From: Candidatus Cloacimonadota bacterium
GTDB lineage: Bacteria; Cloacimonadota; Cloacimonadia; Cloacimonadales; Cloacimonadaceae
DNA length: 48,129 bases
NCBI GenBank assembly: GCA_023421135.1
Contig: JAEZUG010000002.1
Span: forward strand, 1-48,129
Reading direction: 5' to 3'
The notes below the pieces were generated by a model. That model was not told the origin of the DNA, ran no database searches, and worked only from the letters and a program-made list of their open reading frames with translations. Positions within the stretch are counted from its first letter, which is position 1. Each line of letters begins with the position of its first letter. The position numbers and the translations under genes were made by a program. Shown piece after piece: positions 1 through 9,992 of the stretch.

Positions 1-3000
1 CGTCGTCGCAACCAGCAGGATATCCACCCTGGGTATCGACGCCAAAGCCGTAGTAAAGGTCACCAGTGGTGGGAATCGGAACGGGGGTGTTGAGCACCAC
101 AAGGTTCCAATCGCCAATGGTGGGAGCGGTCACGACCTGAGAGGAGACCAGAGTTCCCGCATTGGTAGCGGAGCCGCCGGTCCAGACTTTCACGGTGTAG
201 GTGCAAGCTTCATAGGCAGGCACGAACTTAAGCTGAGTGAGGGTGCGTCCGGCATAAGGAGCCAGATCGGCTTGAGTCCAGCGGTGAGCCACGTCGAAGG
301 TGGCAGCGCTGTTGGTTCCCACGGAATTGCCCAAAGCTTCTGTAGCCCAGGTGATCCAGTCACCAGTGGCGGGAGGCTCGGGGTTATCCCAAGTGAGGGT
401 TACATCGTTGCCTTCCACGCTGGCTGCCAGGTTTTCAGGCATGGCAAGGGCATCAGTCACGACTGCGGTCGCAGGACCGGCAGGGACAGATTCGCCGCCA
501 TCGTAGTAAGCGGTCACGGTGTAGCTGTAGCTTCCGGCAACGAGGGCGTTGTCGGCATATTCTGTGGTGGCGGGATTGCTGACTGTGGCAATCAGGTTGC
601 CATCGCGATAGACCTTGTAACCAAGCAGGTCACGGGTCACAGTGCGCAGGGCGGGAGCCACGGCCTGAGCAATACCGATCTGACGGCTCTGGCTTCCAGC
701 AGCGGGCTGCAGGTTGGCAAGAATCTCGCCACGGGCTGCAGGGGCGCCAACGTAGAAGTCGTCCACCAGGAAGATGAAGGCATCGTTGGAAAGGCATTGG
801 ATGCCGATATAGACGTTCTGTCCGGCATAGGCAGACAGGTTGTAGGAGTATTCAGTCCAATCAATGGGAGCCTGGACGTAGCTGGCACCGCTGATGATGG
901 TGAAGTTGGCAGGAGCAGTTCCGGTGGTGGAAACACCAACCTTGAAACGTTCCAGACCATACTGGGCAGTGTAGCTCTTGGCCCAGAACTTGACCACATC
1001 ACCGGCTGCAACTGTGAGCTGCGGGGTGATCATCCAGTCATTGTTGGGAGGGGTGGTGCTGGCAAAGGCCGCTGCCATCTTATCTCCGCTGTGGGCGGCA
1101 AGATCGGTGACTGCGGGAGTGGTGGCACTCGGATTGAAGACGATGTAGGCCTGGGCAGCATAGGCATTGGTCCAGGCGATATTGGTCATGCCGTAGGTGG
1201 TGGATTGATCCACATCAACCAGGGTCCAGGGTGCGAAGGCTATGGAGAAGTTTTCATAGGTCTCAAAACCATCCACAAATCCTTCCGGAGGAGGAGGTGT
1301 TTCACCAGGTGCATCCCAGTTCAAGGCAACGTTGTAACCTGTAACTGTGGCTGTGAGGTTGGTGGGAGGATCGAGCTCTTCGCCAGAGATGGACATACCT
1401 GTGATGTTCACAGTGTGAGCCACGCGGGCAGGAAGGTTGTCTGTGATGGTCACGACAGCTTCATGGGTTCCAACGGCTGTGGGAGCGTAGTTCACCGTGA
1501 ACTCGGCGGTTTGGTTCTGAGCCAGAGCAACGGGGAAGGTGGGCAGGCCAGACAGGCTCAGCATCGGGCTTCCGGCGATGGTCACGTTTTGGATCGAGAG
1601 ACTACCGGTGCCGGCATTACGGATGGTGAAGTTCTGGCTATCGGTGGTGCCCACGGCAACGTTATCGAATTCATAGACGGAGGGAGTCACTTCAAAGACA
1701 GGTTGTTCCACGTAAGGAGCAGTCACGAAGGCTGTCTTGGGGAACTGTCCTGAAAGGGTTCCATCTGCGGGAGCGGTAGGATCGTGGGTGACGCTATCGC
1801 TATAGAGGTTTCTGGAGCGGTTTGTTCCCACGGTTTGACCCTGGAACACGTCTGCGCTGTTATAATAGTCGGTGTCCATGGGACGGTTTGCCATCAGCAC
1901 GACATTCTGTCCATTGGTATAGGCGAAGGGGGTGCTGAAGGTGATATTGATGATGTTGCTTCCGGAGGGGAAGTTCACCATGCCGTCATAGACCAGCATC
2001 AGGTCACCAGAAGGAATCCAACCGGCGGAGAGATCTGTGAGGGCAGTGGTGCCCATCCAGACCTTCACGGGTGTGCCGGTGGAAAGATCGCTGCTGAAGT
2101 TATTGAAGAACTTCACACCGGTGATCATGCCGTTGAAATTGTTCATTTCAGCAGCAGTGTAGATGGTCTCAAAGAGGGAATTCTTGTAGAAGAAGTCGAA
2201 GGGCAAGCGCATGGTGCTGGCACCATCGCCGATCACGATATCCGTGGTGCCTGCACCGGTGAGGGTAACAGTATGTTCTGTGCGGGCAAGGTTATCGGTG
2301 ATGGTCACTGTAGCGGTCTGGTCTCCGACTGCTGTGGGGATGAAATTCACCGTGAAAGCCAGCGGAGTGAGGTTATCGATGCTGGCAGGCAGGGTGGGCA
2401 TATTCACCAGGGTGAACATTGGGCTTCCGGCGATGGTGATGCTATTGATTCCCAGGCTGCCGGTGCCGGTATTGGTGATGGTGAAGGTATGGGCGGCTGT
2501 GGCATTGAGATTGAGCTCACCAAAGTTATGCTCGGTGGCATCAATGGCAAATTGCGGAGTGGTGGGCACGGTGCGGATGGAGACGTTGTCGATCATCAGA
2601 TCGTTATCGCCACCGGACACTGTGGATTCACCGTAGAAAGCGAAGTATTTCACTCCACTCACGCCGGTGAGGGGGATCACCACGCTGTCACCCATGTGGG
2701 TGATGCCATCGAAGCTGTATTGAGAACCTGTGTTGTTCCACTCACGCAGGACAACCGGGTTTGCCATATTGGGGGTATCGCTCATGATCACCATAAGCTT
2801 GTCATCAGGCTGTTCGCCGGCTGCAGGAGGAACAGTTCCGTTCCAATCCAGGAGAGCCACGTCGAAGGCCAGTTCATAGCCTTCACCGGGAACTTGGATG
2901 GGCGGAGTCACCAGCCAGCCATATCTTGCTGTGCCATAGATGTTGATCTTGGCAGCTTTGTTGGCGGGAGTGGCGGTGTTTAACCAATCATCCTGGAACC

Positions 3001-4843
3001 ACTGAGCACTGGTGCCGGTGGGGGTGGGATAGAGGCCACTGAGCTGAGTCCAGTTCAGCACTGGCCAATCAGCACTGGCTGTGCCAAAATCCACCGTCCA
3101 GGGGAAGGTGCTGATGATGGGATTTGCCATGGTGGTGAAGCTGAAGACAGCGCTGGGTTCAGAGCTGCCGGCAGCATTGAGGGCCACGACTTTCCAGTAG
3201 TAGGTAGTCTCATAGTTCAGAGAAGTCTGAACGGCATAAGAAGCTGTGGTGGATGTGCCAATCATGGTGCTGGGATCAGCATTGGTATCCAGATAGATCT
3301 GATAGCTGGTCGCCACGCCACCGATGGTTCCCGGAGTCCAGGTAAGATTCGGGAAGGCAGAGACGTTCACCGCTGCATCAGCAGGAGCCGTCAGAGTCAC
3401 AGGACCGGGGGTGAGAGGGGTGATCTCGGGACCAAAGACATGATCCAGATAGATCGCTGTGGTGCTGGTAACTGAGCTATTGGCAAAAGCCAGATAGTAG
3501 TTATTCCCTGCCAGAGAACTCAAATCGACCACGTAGTTATTCCAGGTTGTGGCAGTGGGCAGAGCTATCACATCCCCGATATTGGTCCAGGTGGTTCTGT
3601 CCGGGGAATATTGGATCTGGATTCTGCCATTACCGGCTGTGGAAGATGTGCGGGCATAGAAATTGAGCTGTGAACCTGCAGTAATGGTCACCATCGGAGT
3701 GGAGAGCAGGGCAGGCGTCACAGGGGAGCTCTTGTAGGCAGTGGCCAAACCATAGAAAGGTGTGGTGGTGCTGCGGGTGAAGGTTCCGGGATTAGCCCAG
3801 CCGGCAGGCGGGAAGGTCGTGGCATCAAAGCTCTCGGCTACCTGAGTAGCGGAAGGGGTATTGAAGCTCCAGACCGGGCAATCAACTGCGGGACCAAAGC
3901 TGTTCTGAGGCACAACTTTCCAATAGTAGGTAGTTCCGGGATTGAGGACAGGTGTGTAGTTCGTAGCAGCTAAATTCTGCACGAAAGGAGGGTTGGAATC
4001 TGTGCCCAGATAGAGGTTATAGCTATCTGGCAGACCGCCGCCGCTTCTCCAGGAGAGAACTCCATCCAGGAAGATCCAGCCGGTGTTCATGGGGTAAGCC
4101 AAAAGGGCGGGATTGGGCGGAGCCACTGCCACGGGAGGGGCAAAGGTGAAAGTGGTGCCGGAAGCGGGAATGAGGACGTCAGAACCCGCCATCATGTCTG
4201 TATTAACCATTCCGGCTACGGATTGATCCCAGCCGGTGGTGGAGGTGCGATTATGGAAGTCGGCATTGCTAGCGCCACGGATACCCACTTGGTAGGTACT
4301 GGCTGTGGCGTTGTGAATGATCGGACCATAGACAAGTTTGATCTGATTGGTGGTTTCTTGCAGACGGATCTGGAAATTGAAATCATCTCCGGTTCCGGTT
4401 GCGCCATAGCGCTTGGCATGAAGCCATTGAACCACGAATTCACGGTTCGGTGCTTCGCCCACTGTGGCATAGCGGATCTCGGCATCGGTTCCGCTTTGCA
4501 GATCGCGTGCCATTGCGGCAATAGATCCATCGGCAGCGGTTGTGCTACTGATGGGTGTGTAACTGAGGGAAGCGGTTCCACCGATGATCAGATATCCATT
4601 GGGACTGATCACCAGACCGGTGTAACCACTGCCATTGTAAGAGAATGTGAAGGGTATGGTCTCTGCCGGCAGGGTGATAAGGCCATCGTCGAATGTACCG
4701 GTGGTACCGACGCCTTGATCTGCGGTCAGAGGAACATATGTTCCCACACTGTGAGTGAAGGTGTATTCTGCAGCTTGCGCCCAGGCCAAACTAAAGGCTC
4801 CGAGCAGCAGCAGCAAGAACACTGTCACTAACGACTTTCTCAT
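1..4843 (-). CDS. Giant secreted multi-domain surface protein (choice-of-anchor J/D, FN3), C-terminus outside window
   Basis: I translated the minus strand from the ATG at 4843-4841 and it stays open to the window edge, about 1614 codons, so the C-terminus is missing. GGAGA lies just upstream of the ATG. A signal peptide (about residues 1-23, ending near AWAQA) starts the protein. Then come a nidogen-like/propeller-like N-terminal region (25-230), an FN3-like segment (235-325), a choice-of-anchor J/adhesin-like jellyroll (331-471), FN3 (477-571), another jellyroll (574-754), an ASPM-SPD2-Hydin-like choice-of-anchor D repeat (757-871), a further module (871-1042), a second choice-of-anchor D (1044-1150), then an FN3 split by a gingipain-type cleaved-adhesin domain, and a second interrupted FN3. 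Such proteins are exported, often with a C-terminal sorting domain, and act in adhesion or degradation. The exact function is unknown and no catalytic domain is visible. Confidence 0.85.
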   Translation of the reverse strand, partial: MRKSLVTVFLLLLLGAFSLAWAQAAEYTFTHSVGTYVPLTADQGVGTTGTFDDGLITLPAETIPFTFSYNGSGYTGLVISPNGYLIIGGTASLSYTPISSTTAADGSIAAMARDLQSGTDAEIRYATVGEAPNREFVVQWLHAKRYGATGTGDDFNFQIRLQETTNQIKLVYGPIIHNATASTYQVGIRGASNADFHNRTSTTGWDQSVAGMVNTDMMAGSDVLIPASGTTFTFAPPVAVAPPNPALLAYPMNTGWIFLDGVLSWRSGGGLPDSYNLYLGTDSNPPFVQNLAATNYTPVLNPGTTYYWKVVPQNSFGPAVDCPVWSFNTPSATQVAESFDATTFPPAGWANPGTFTRSTTTPFYGLATAYKSSPVTPALLSTPMVTITAGSQLNFYARTSSTAGNGRIQIQYSPDRTTWTNIGDVIALPTATTWNNYVVDLSSLAGNNYYLAFANSSVTSTTAIYLDHVFGPEITPLTPGPVTLTAPADAAVNVSAFPNLTWTPGTIGGVATSYQIYLDTNADPSTMIGTSTTASYAVQTSLNYETTYYWKVVALNAAGSSEPSAVFSFTTMANPIISTFPWTVDFGTASADWPVLNWTQLSGLYPTPTGTSAQWFQDDWLNTATPANKAAKINIYGTARYGWLVTPPIQVPGEGYELAFDVALLDWNGTVPPAAGEQPDDKLMVIMSDTPNMANPVVLREWNNTGSQYSFDGITHMGDSVVIPLTGVSGVKYFAFYGESTVSGGDNDLMIDNVSIRTVPTTPQFAIDATEHNFGELNLNATAAHTFTITNTGTGSLGINSITIAGSPMFTLVNMPTLPASIDNLTPLAFTVNFIPTAVGDQTATVTITDNLARTEHTVTLTGAGTTDIVIGDGASTMRLPFDFFYKNSLFETIYTAAEMNNFNGMITGVKFFNNFSSDLSTGTPVKVWMGTTALTDLSAGWIPSGDLMLVYDGMVNFPSGSNIINITFSTPFAYTNGQNVVLMANRPMDTDYYNSADVFQGQTVGTNRSRNLYSDSVTHDPTAPADGTLSGQFPKTAFVTAPYVEQPVFEVTPSVYEFDNVAVGTTDSQNFTIRNAGTGSLSIQNVTIAGSPMLSLSGLPTFPVALAQNQTAEFTVNYAPTAVGTHEAVVTITDNLPARVAHTVNITGMSISGEELDPPTNLTATVTGYNVALNWDAPGETPPPPEGFVDGFETYENFSIAFAPWTLVDVDQSTTYGMTNIAWTNAYAAQAYIVFNPSATTPAVTDLAAHSGDKMAAAFASTTPPNNDWMITPQLTVAAGDVVKFWAKSYTAQYGLERFKVGVSTTGTAPANFTIISGASYVQAPIDWTEYSYNLSAYAGQNVYIGIQCLSNDAFIFLVDDFYVGAPAARGEILANLQPAAGSQSRQIGIAQAVAPALRTVTRDLLGYKVYRDGNLIATVSNPATTEYADNALVAGSYSYTVTAYYDGGESVPAGPATAVVTDALAMPENLAASVEGNDVTLTWDNPEPPATGDWITWATEALGNSVGTNSAATFDVAHRWTQADLAPYAGRTLTQLKFVPAYEACTYTVKVWTGGSATNAGTLVSSQVVTAPTIGDWNLVVLNTPVPIPTTGDLYYGFGVDTQGGYPAGCDD

Positions 4844-5065
4844 TGCAGTCTCCTTTTTTTTATGTTGTTTCTATACTAATATTACGAGGGGGCATAACCC
4901 CGCCAATTACTCTTCTGCCTTGCAAAACGGTCACTTAGGCAGACCAAGACAGATTATCTCTTCGGTGTAAAAATGTAAAGGAAAAAATGCCCAATCCTCG
5001 GATTGAACTCTGTTCAAACGCTTCTGATATGAATCCTTTTTGCCATACTACAAAGAACTCCCGGC
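4844..5065. other. Divergent-free gap between two minus-strand genes, leader of the surface protein
   Basis: This gap of about 220 bases contains the ribosome binding site and an A/T-rich leader of the giant surface protein. On the minus strand the sequence reads TAATATTAGTATAG shortly before the A-run and GGAGA, and could supply a -10 region. I see no open reading frame of its own that has a ribosome site. Confidence 0.4.
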
Positions 5066-6739
5066 TCAGCGACGATTACCAGCTCCTCTGGCAGCCAGAG
5101 CAGTCGGACCTGAAGAAGCCAGCAGCACTCTGCCATCGGGACGGATATGCAGAGGACTGCGCGGGAAATCACTGCGGGTAAGCTGAATGATCTCTTGCAG
5201 AGCTCTATTTTCCGGATCCGGCACCGGGCCACCTCTGCCGGGCTGATGGATAGAGAAGATTTGGGCTTCGACGAAGTCTCCCTGCTCGTCCACCTGTACC
5301 TTGATGATGGGAGCCACACCATTGGAACCGCGCAGATTAAAACGTCCATAGGTGGCAAAATTACCCAGGCTGTAGGCTATAAACTTGCCCCTGTAGAGAT
5401 CGATGGAGCGCGTCACATGAGGCCCGTGGCCAAAGACGATATCGGCTCCGGCATCGATTGCCACGCGGGCAAACTCATAGGGATTGCCCCTGTCCTCTCC
5501 CAGATAATGCTCTCTGCGGCGGGTCAGATGGCGGAAAGCTCTGCCTTCGCCACCGCCATGGAAGGAGACGATCACGATATCTGCCTCGCTACTGAGCTCC
5601 CGCACAATTCTGCGCACCCTGCCATAGTCGTTCATCCTGGCAGTGGAGTAAAAAGGCGCAAAGGCACAGAAACCATAGGTGATCCCATCTCTCACAAAGA
5701 CAGTCCTGGGATGTTCCCTGAGACCGGCAAATTCCAGCCCTTCATTTCGCAAAACTCTCATGGTGTTGTTCTTGCCTGCAGTACCAAAGTCGCCCACGTG
5801 GTTATTGGCCAGGCTCAATAGATCAAAGCCGGCTGCCTTCAGATGCCCGGCATAATGATCCGGACTCTTGAAGGCAAAGCAATTGGCAGGATTGGCGCAG
5901 GTTTTGGGGTTTCCTCTGCCACTCAGGAGCACTCCCTCCAGATTGCCAAAGGTAAGATCGGCATTTTGCAGGATGCTGTGCACCGGCTGCAGCAAACCCG
6001 CTCCATCACAAGGAGAAAGGTAAGCCGCAGAGGGATAACTGCTGCCCAGCATGATGTCTCCCACCCCAATAATGGAGCGCAAACGGCTCTGAGAACCCTC
6101 TGCTGGCGTGGAGGTATCCAAACTGTCCGGGGTAGAGCCGGCCTGCGGGAAAGCCCCCTCAAAGAGGGCAGGAATCCTTCCGGCATAGAGGAAGCGATTG
6201 CGATAATAAGCCATTGCAGGATAGTCGTCTATCACGACTCCACGCTGGCAACTGTGCAGCATCTTCAGGTTGTCGCCATTGCGTTCTGTCACCACTGCCA
6301 CATGCCCGACCGCGGCAGAGCGGTTACTTCTGCCCCTGAAGAAAAGCAGATCTCCGGGACGGATCTCGGCATAGCTGATCCGAGTGCTAAACACACCCAT
6401 ATCAGCACCGGTGCGAGGAAGGGCAATGCCCTGTTCCGAAAAGATATAGCGCAAGAATCCACTGCAATCCATCTGTTCTCCCCGGGGATTGCGAAAACGG
6501 TAGGGCCTGCCCAAATGGCTCTTGCCAAAACGGATGAGCTCCTCAGCCTTGGAGAGGCTCAGAGCAGGAGATTCCACTGCACTCAGGGAATCCGGAGAGC
6601 TCTCCTGCGAATAAACCTTGCCAATCGAGCCTGTGAGTGCGATTGCCAACACCAGCAAAGCAGGCAGATATCTGGACACAGTAATAAAACGCTGCGCCAG
6701 ACGAGGGCTTTTTTTTGGGTTATCATAAGTATAGATCAT
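5066..6739 (-). CDS. NlpC/P60 - CapA (PGA_cap metallophosphatase) fusion protein, exported
   Basis: The 557-residue protein has a hydrophobic signal segment at about 24-45. Residues 62-195 form an NlpC/P60 peptidase: catalytic Cys92 in MDCSGF, His146 in VGHVAVV, and a likely third residue His162. Residues 220-520 match CapA/PgsA-type calcineurin-like enzymes: VGDIMLG, GNLEGV, LANNHVGDFG, SFHGGGEG, GHGPHV and YSLGNF supply the metal-site residues. NlpC/P60 enzymes cut peptidoglycan peptides, and CapA-type proteins act in poly-gamma-glutamate capsule production or turnover. The fusion suggests an envelope amidase/hydrolase acting on gamma-glutamyl bonds, which is inference. The gene lies 222 bases behind the surface-protein gene on the same strand, and its own ribosome site is weak (GAGAG). 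Confidence 0.85.
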   Translation of the reverse strand: MIYTYDNPKKSPRLAQRFITVSRYLPALLVLAIALTGSIGKVYSQESSPDSLSAVESPALSLSKAEELIRFGKSHLGRPYRFRNPRGEQMDCSGFLRYIFSEQGIALPRTGADMGVFSTRISYAEIRPGDLLFFRGRSNRSAAVGHVAVVTERNGDNLKMLHSCQRGVVIDDYPAMAYYRNRFLYAGRIPALFEGAFPQAGSTPDSLDTSTPAEGSQSRLRSIIGVGDIMLGSSYPSAAYLSPCDGAGLLQPVHSILQNADLTFGNLEGVLLSGRGNPKTCANPANCFAFKSPDHYAGHLKAAGFDLLSLANNHVGDFGTAGKNNTMRVLRNEGLEFAGLREHPRTVFVRDGITYGFCAFAPFYSTARMNDYGRVRRIVRELSSEADIVIVSFHGGGEGRAFRHLTRRREHYLGEDRGNPYEFARVAIDAGADIVFGHGPHVTRSIDLYRGKFIAYSLGNFATYGRFNLRGSNGVAPIIKVQVDEQGDFVEAQIFSIHQPGRGGPVPDPENRALQEIIQLTRSDFPRSPLHIRPDGRVLLASSGPTALAARGAGNRR

Positions 6740-7373
6740 ATTGTAGGGCTCTCAACCGGAAGCCTGAAGCAGGTGGCAACAGGCAGCCGGACAGTTACTT
6801 AGTATTTCGTTACAGGCTCGTATTTCCACACCGGGATGTCAAGCAGAACTTGCACTGGGGAAGTGACTAGTAACGAGTGACAAGTGACAAGATCTGCGCT
6901 GCGAACGCTTCCAGGCAAACTACAGGATGGAACACAGATAACGCAGATTGAACGGATCAACACAGATTGTTTATGTGGTTAGCTCAGGATTCGAGACATC
7001 CTCGTCTCAATTGACCGCCTGCTGGCAACCGATTTCTCCACGACATCACGACATCACATTCTCCCAAACACCTCACACCTTGCATACGCATATCATACTC
7101 ATGAGACACGCATGATTTCACATGGGTGTCACATGGGTGTCACATGGGTGTCGAAAGAGGGACTTCATGGACAGTATAGACGATATAAACTTCATAGACA
7201 TTTGAACTCAGGGTACTATCCAGATAGTCCATCTAATCCTTAAGTTATTGTAGTATATCTCATTCCTCCATTCCTCCTTGTGAAAAGACTGCTAAAACCA
7301 TCAAACAATCCGAGATGAAGAGTCTTGCCAAGCCTCAAAGCTCACATTATCTTCTCTTTAGAGGTAATAATCA
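6740..7373. other. Repeat-rich intergenic region
   Basis: No credible gene. It holds a heptamer-type array around 6864-6892 (GTGACTA, GTAACGA, GTGACAA, GTGACAA). A dispersed cacagat-type repeat follows at 6930-6970, with a partner near 9930-9965. Then comes an array of 11-bp ACATGGGTGTC units at 7087-7153. The last 200 bases are A/T-rich and lead into copA. A clear promoter for copA was not found. Confidence 0.6.
7087..7153 (+). repeat. Dispersed repeat with three 11-bp ACATGGGTGTC units
   Basis: A segment beginning acgcat.tcatactcatg leads into three near-identical 11-bp ACATGGGTGTC units. The same leader and four units recur at 18103-18182, so the copies differ in unit number. The 11-bp period is close to one helical turn. 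Confidence 0.75.
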
Positions 7374-9596
7374 ATGAAGAAACAGATAAATATCGGCATC
7401 GACGGCATGCACTGTGCCGCCTGCAGTGCCCGGGTGGAAAAGGCTCTCGGCCAGATGCCCGGAGTCAGCCTGGCGCACGTAAATCTTGCCCTGGAAGAAG
7501 CCAGCCTGGAGCTGGACGACAAAAAGGTGCGGCCTGAAGACCTGGAAAGGGTCGTAAACGGCCTTGGCTTCAGCATCCGTGGCGAAACAGTGATCTCCGA
7601 AGACGAACAGATTGCCAAGATGAAAGAGGCACAGAAACGCATGCTCGTCACCTGGGCAGTCACGCTCGTGGTCACCGCTCTGATGCTGGCACACATGATC
7701 TGGCACACGCATCTCTTTGCCAAAATGGCCGATCTCTGGATCATGTTTTCACTCTCCGTGTTGCTGATGCTCTTCCCGGCTCGCGGGGTCTATATCTCTG
7801 CTTTCAAATCCGTGAAGAGCGGCTCTGCCAATATGGACGTCCTGATTGCTCTGGGCACTCTGGCCTCACTTCTGGTGCTGCCGCTGTCCCACTTCATCAA
7901 GGGCATTGATGGCCATGCTTTCACCGGGATTGCCAGCATGATATTGGCCTTCCATCTCACCGGACGCTATCTGGAATTCCGCGCCCGGGGCAAAGCCTCG
8001 GAAGCCATCCGCAAGCTCATCAATCTGGGTGCCAAGACCGCCATTATCCTCCGCGACGGAATTGAGACCGAAGTCCCCATCCACAAGCTGCAAAAGGAAG
8101 ATATCTTTGTGGTCAAGCCCGGCATGAAGATCCCCACCGATGGCGTGATCGTCTCTGGAAACAGCTCTCTGGATGAAGCGATGGCGACCGGAGAATCCCT
8201 GCCTGTGAGCCGCGGCCCCGGAGACAGCGTTCTTGGAGCCACCATCAATCTGGATGGCTATCTGCAGGTGAAAGCCACCAAGATCGGCAGTGAAACCTTT
8301 TTGGCCCAGGTGATCCGTCTGGTGCAGGAAGCTCAGCATTCCAAGGTGCCTATCCAAGTGCTGGCAGATAAGGTCACAGCCGTCTTTGTGCCGATCATTC
8401 TGGTGCTGGCGCTGCTCACCTTCCTGGCCTGGATACTATTGCCGGACTACATGGCTGGCATCTCGGCACTGATCAGCTCCGTGCTGCCTCTGAACCTGCC
8501 TTCCGAAGGCATTGCCGCCGCCTTGATGGCGTCCATTGCCGTGCTGGTGATCGCCTGTCCCTGTGCGCTGGGGCTGGCAACTCCCACCGCTCTGATGGTG
8601 GGTAGCGGGATTGGAGCCACAAACGGCATTTTGATCCGCAGCGGAGAAGCTCTGCAACGTATGAAAGACATCCGCGTGGTAGCTTTCGATAAGACCGGAA
8701 CCCTCACTCAAGGCAAGCCGGAACTGCTGAATACTCAAAGCTTTGAGATCTCCGAAAAGGAAGCTCTCAGCCTGGCTCTATCCCTCGAATCCCGCTCCTC
8801 GCATCCTCTGGCAATAGCCCTCACAACTGCCGCTCAAAACAGAGGACAAAAGGCTTCCGAAGTGGAAGAATTTATGAACTACAGCGGTAAAGGCTTGAGT
8901 GGTGTGATCTCCGGTAAAGCCTATTACATCGGCAATCCGGACTTTCTGGCCGAACACGGCATTCGACATTCTGCCCTGGATGTGACCGCTGAGGGGTGGG
9001 AACACTGCAGCCGGGTTTGCCTGGCAGATCAGACGCGCCTGCTGGCGATCTTTTACCTGGCAGATACCCTGAAGCCGGAAGCCGCCGGAACAGTGCAAAC
9101 CCTGCATGAACTGGGCATCCGCAGCGTGATGATCAGCGGGGACAATCTGCAAACTGCCACCGCCATTGCCAAGCTCTGCGGCATTGAAGAGGTGCTGGCG
9201 AACGTGCTGCCCTCACAAAAAGCGGAGGCGGTGAAGGAACTGCAAGCCAAATATGGCGCAGTAGCGATGGTGGGAGATGGGATCAACGACGCTCCCGCGC
9301 TCAAACAAGCTGATATCGGCATTGCTATGGGGCAAGGCACGGATATTGCCATCGAAGCAGCCGATATCACCATCACCCGCAGTGACTTAAACAGTCTGCC
9401 GATAGCTATCCGGCTCTCCAAAGCCACCTTCCGCAAGATCCGGCAAAACCTCTTTTGGGCGTTCTTTTACAACCTGATCGCCATCCCCCTGGCCGTCTTT
9501 GGCGTGCTGCACCCCGTGATCGCCGAGATCGCTATGGCGTCCAGCTCCGTGACCGTCGTGACCAATGCCAATCTGCTGAAGAGGTTTAAACAGTGA
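7374..9596 (+). CDS. copA: Cu(I)-exporting P1B-type ATPase
   Basis: At 740 residues this is full length for CopA. An N-terminal HMA metal-binding domain carries Cys14 and Cys17 in GMHCAAC. The intramembrane CPC motif is at 395-397, the phosphorylated Asp439 sits in FDKTGTLTQG, and the hinge GDGINDAPALKQ is near residue 640. The YN pair in the penultimate helix (FFYNLIAIP) and MASSS in the last helix are the copper-type P1B-1 signatures. It exports Cu(I) from the cytoplasm using ATP. AGAGGT lies 8 bases before the ATG. It stands alone: no CsoR/CueR regulator or chaperone gene is next to it, so control cannot be read from the context. Confidence 0.93.
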   Translation: MKKQINIGIDGMHCAACSARVEKALGQMPGVSLAHVNLALEEASLELDDKKVRPEDLERVVNGLGFSIRGETVISEDEQIAKMKEAQKRMLVTWAVTLVVTALMLAHMIWHTHLFAKMADLWIMFSLSVLLMLFPARGVYISAFKSVKSGSANMDVLIALGTLASLLVLPLSHFIKGIDGHAFTGIASMILAFHLTGRYLEFRARGKASEAIRKLINLGAKTAIILRDGIETEVPIHKLQKEDIFVVKPGMKIPTDGVIVSGNSSLDEAMATGESLPVSRGPGDSVLGATINLDGYLQVKATKIGSETFLAQVIRLVQEAQHSKVPIQVLADKVTAVFVPIILVLALLTFLAWILLPDYMAGISALISSVLPLNLPSEGIAAALMASIAVLVIACPCALGLATPTALMVGSGIGATNGILIRSGEALQRMKDIRVVAFDKTGTLTQGKPELLNTQSFEISEKEALSLALSLESRSSHPLAIALTTAAQNRGQKASEVEEFMNYSGKGLSGVISGKAYYIGNPDFLAEHGIRHSALDVTAEGWEHCSRVCLADQTRLLAIFYLADTLKPEAAGTVQTLHELGIRSVMISGDNLQTATAIAKLCGIEEVLANVLPSQKAEAVKELQAKYGAVAMVGDGINDAPALKQADIGIAMGQGTDIAIEAADITITRSDLNSLPIAIRLSKATFRKIRQNLFWAFFYNLIAIPLAVFGVLHPVIAEIAMASSSVTVVTNANLLKRFKQ

Positions 9597-9600
9597 ACAG

Positions 9601-9811
9601 AGTGGAAGCGACATCCTGTCGCTTAACAGTGATTAGGGATTAGGGACTAGGGATTAGAGCTGCTTCGCATAGTAGAAGCGACATCTTGTCGCTTAACAGT
9701 GATTAGGGATTAGTGACTAGGGATTAGAGCTTCGCTGCTTCGCATAGTGGAAGCGACATCTTGTCGCTTAACAGTGATTAGGGATTAGGGACTAGGGATT
9801 AGAGCTGCTTT
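9601..9811 (+). repeat. Three tandem 66-75 bp repeats, each with palindrome GCGACA-TCT-TGTCGC and ATTAGGG-type heptamers
   Basis: Units start at 9601, 9671 and 9746. Each begins AGTGGAAGCGACAT (or AGTAGAAG) followed by a perfect 6-bp inverted repeat with a 3-nt loop (the first unit has a c/t change), then heptamers of the GATTAGG type, and mostly GAGCTGCTTCGCAT. The second unit has an extra TTCGC. The palindromic core recurs inside the coding sequence at 11871-11970. Confidence 0.85.
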
Positions 9812-9992
9812 GGTAGAGGCGGTCGCTGAACCGCCTACACGTTACTGGTCTGCCAAATCACCCCACAGCCTCTCTTCATTCAGCTTCGGTGACCCCAAAA
9901 TCTCCGATTAGGCAGAAACTACCGTATAGAACACAGATTACGCAGATTAAACAGATTCACACGGATTCTTTTAACCCCAGAGGGGAAACAGA

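Noticed and set aside
272..2983. Two long plus-strand open frames (about 493 and 399 residues) across 272-1753 and 1784-2983
   Set aside because: They are antisense to the giant minus-strand surface protein, which has a signal peptide and recognisable domains. Their Gly/His-rich composition and lack of ribosome sites mark them as shadows.
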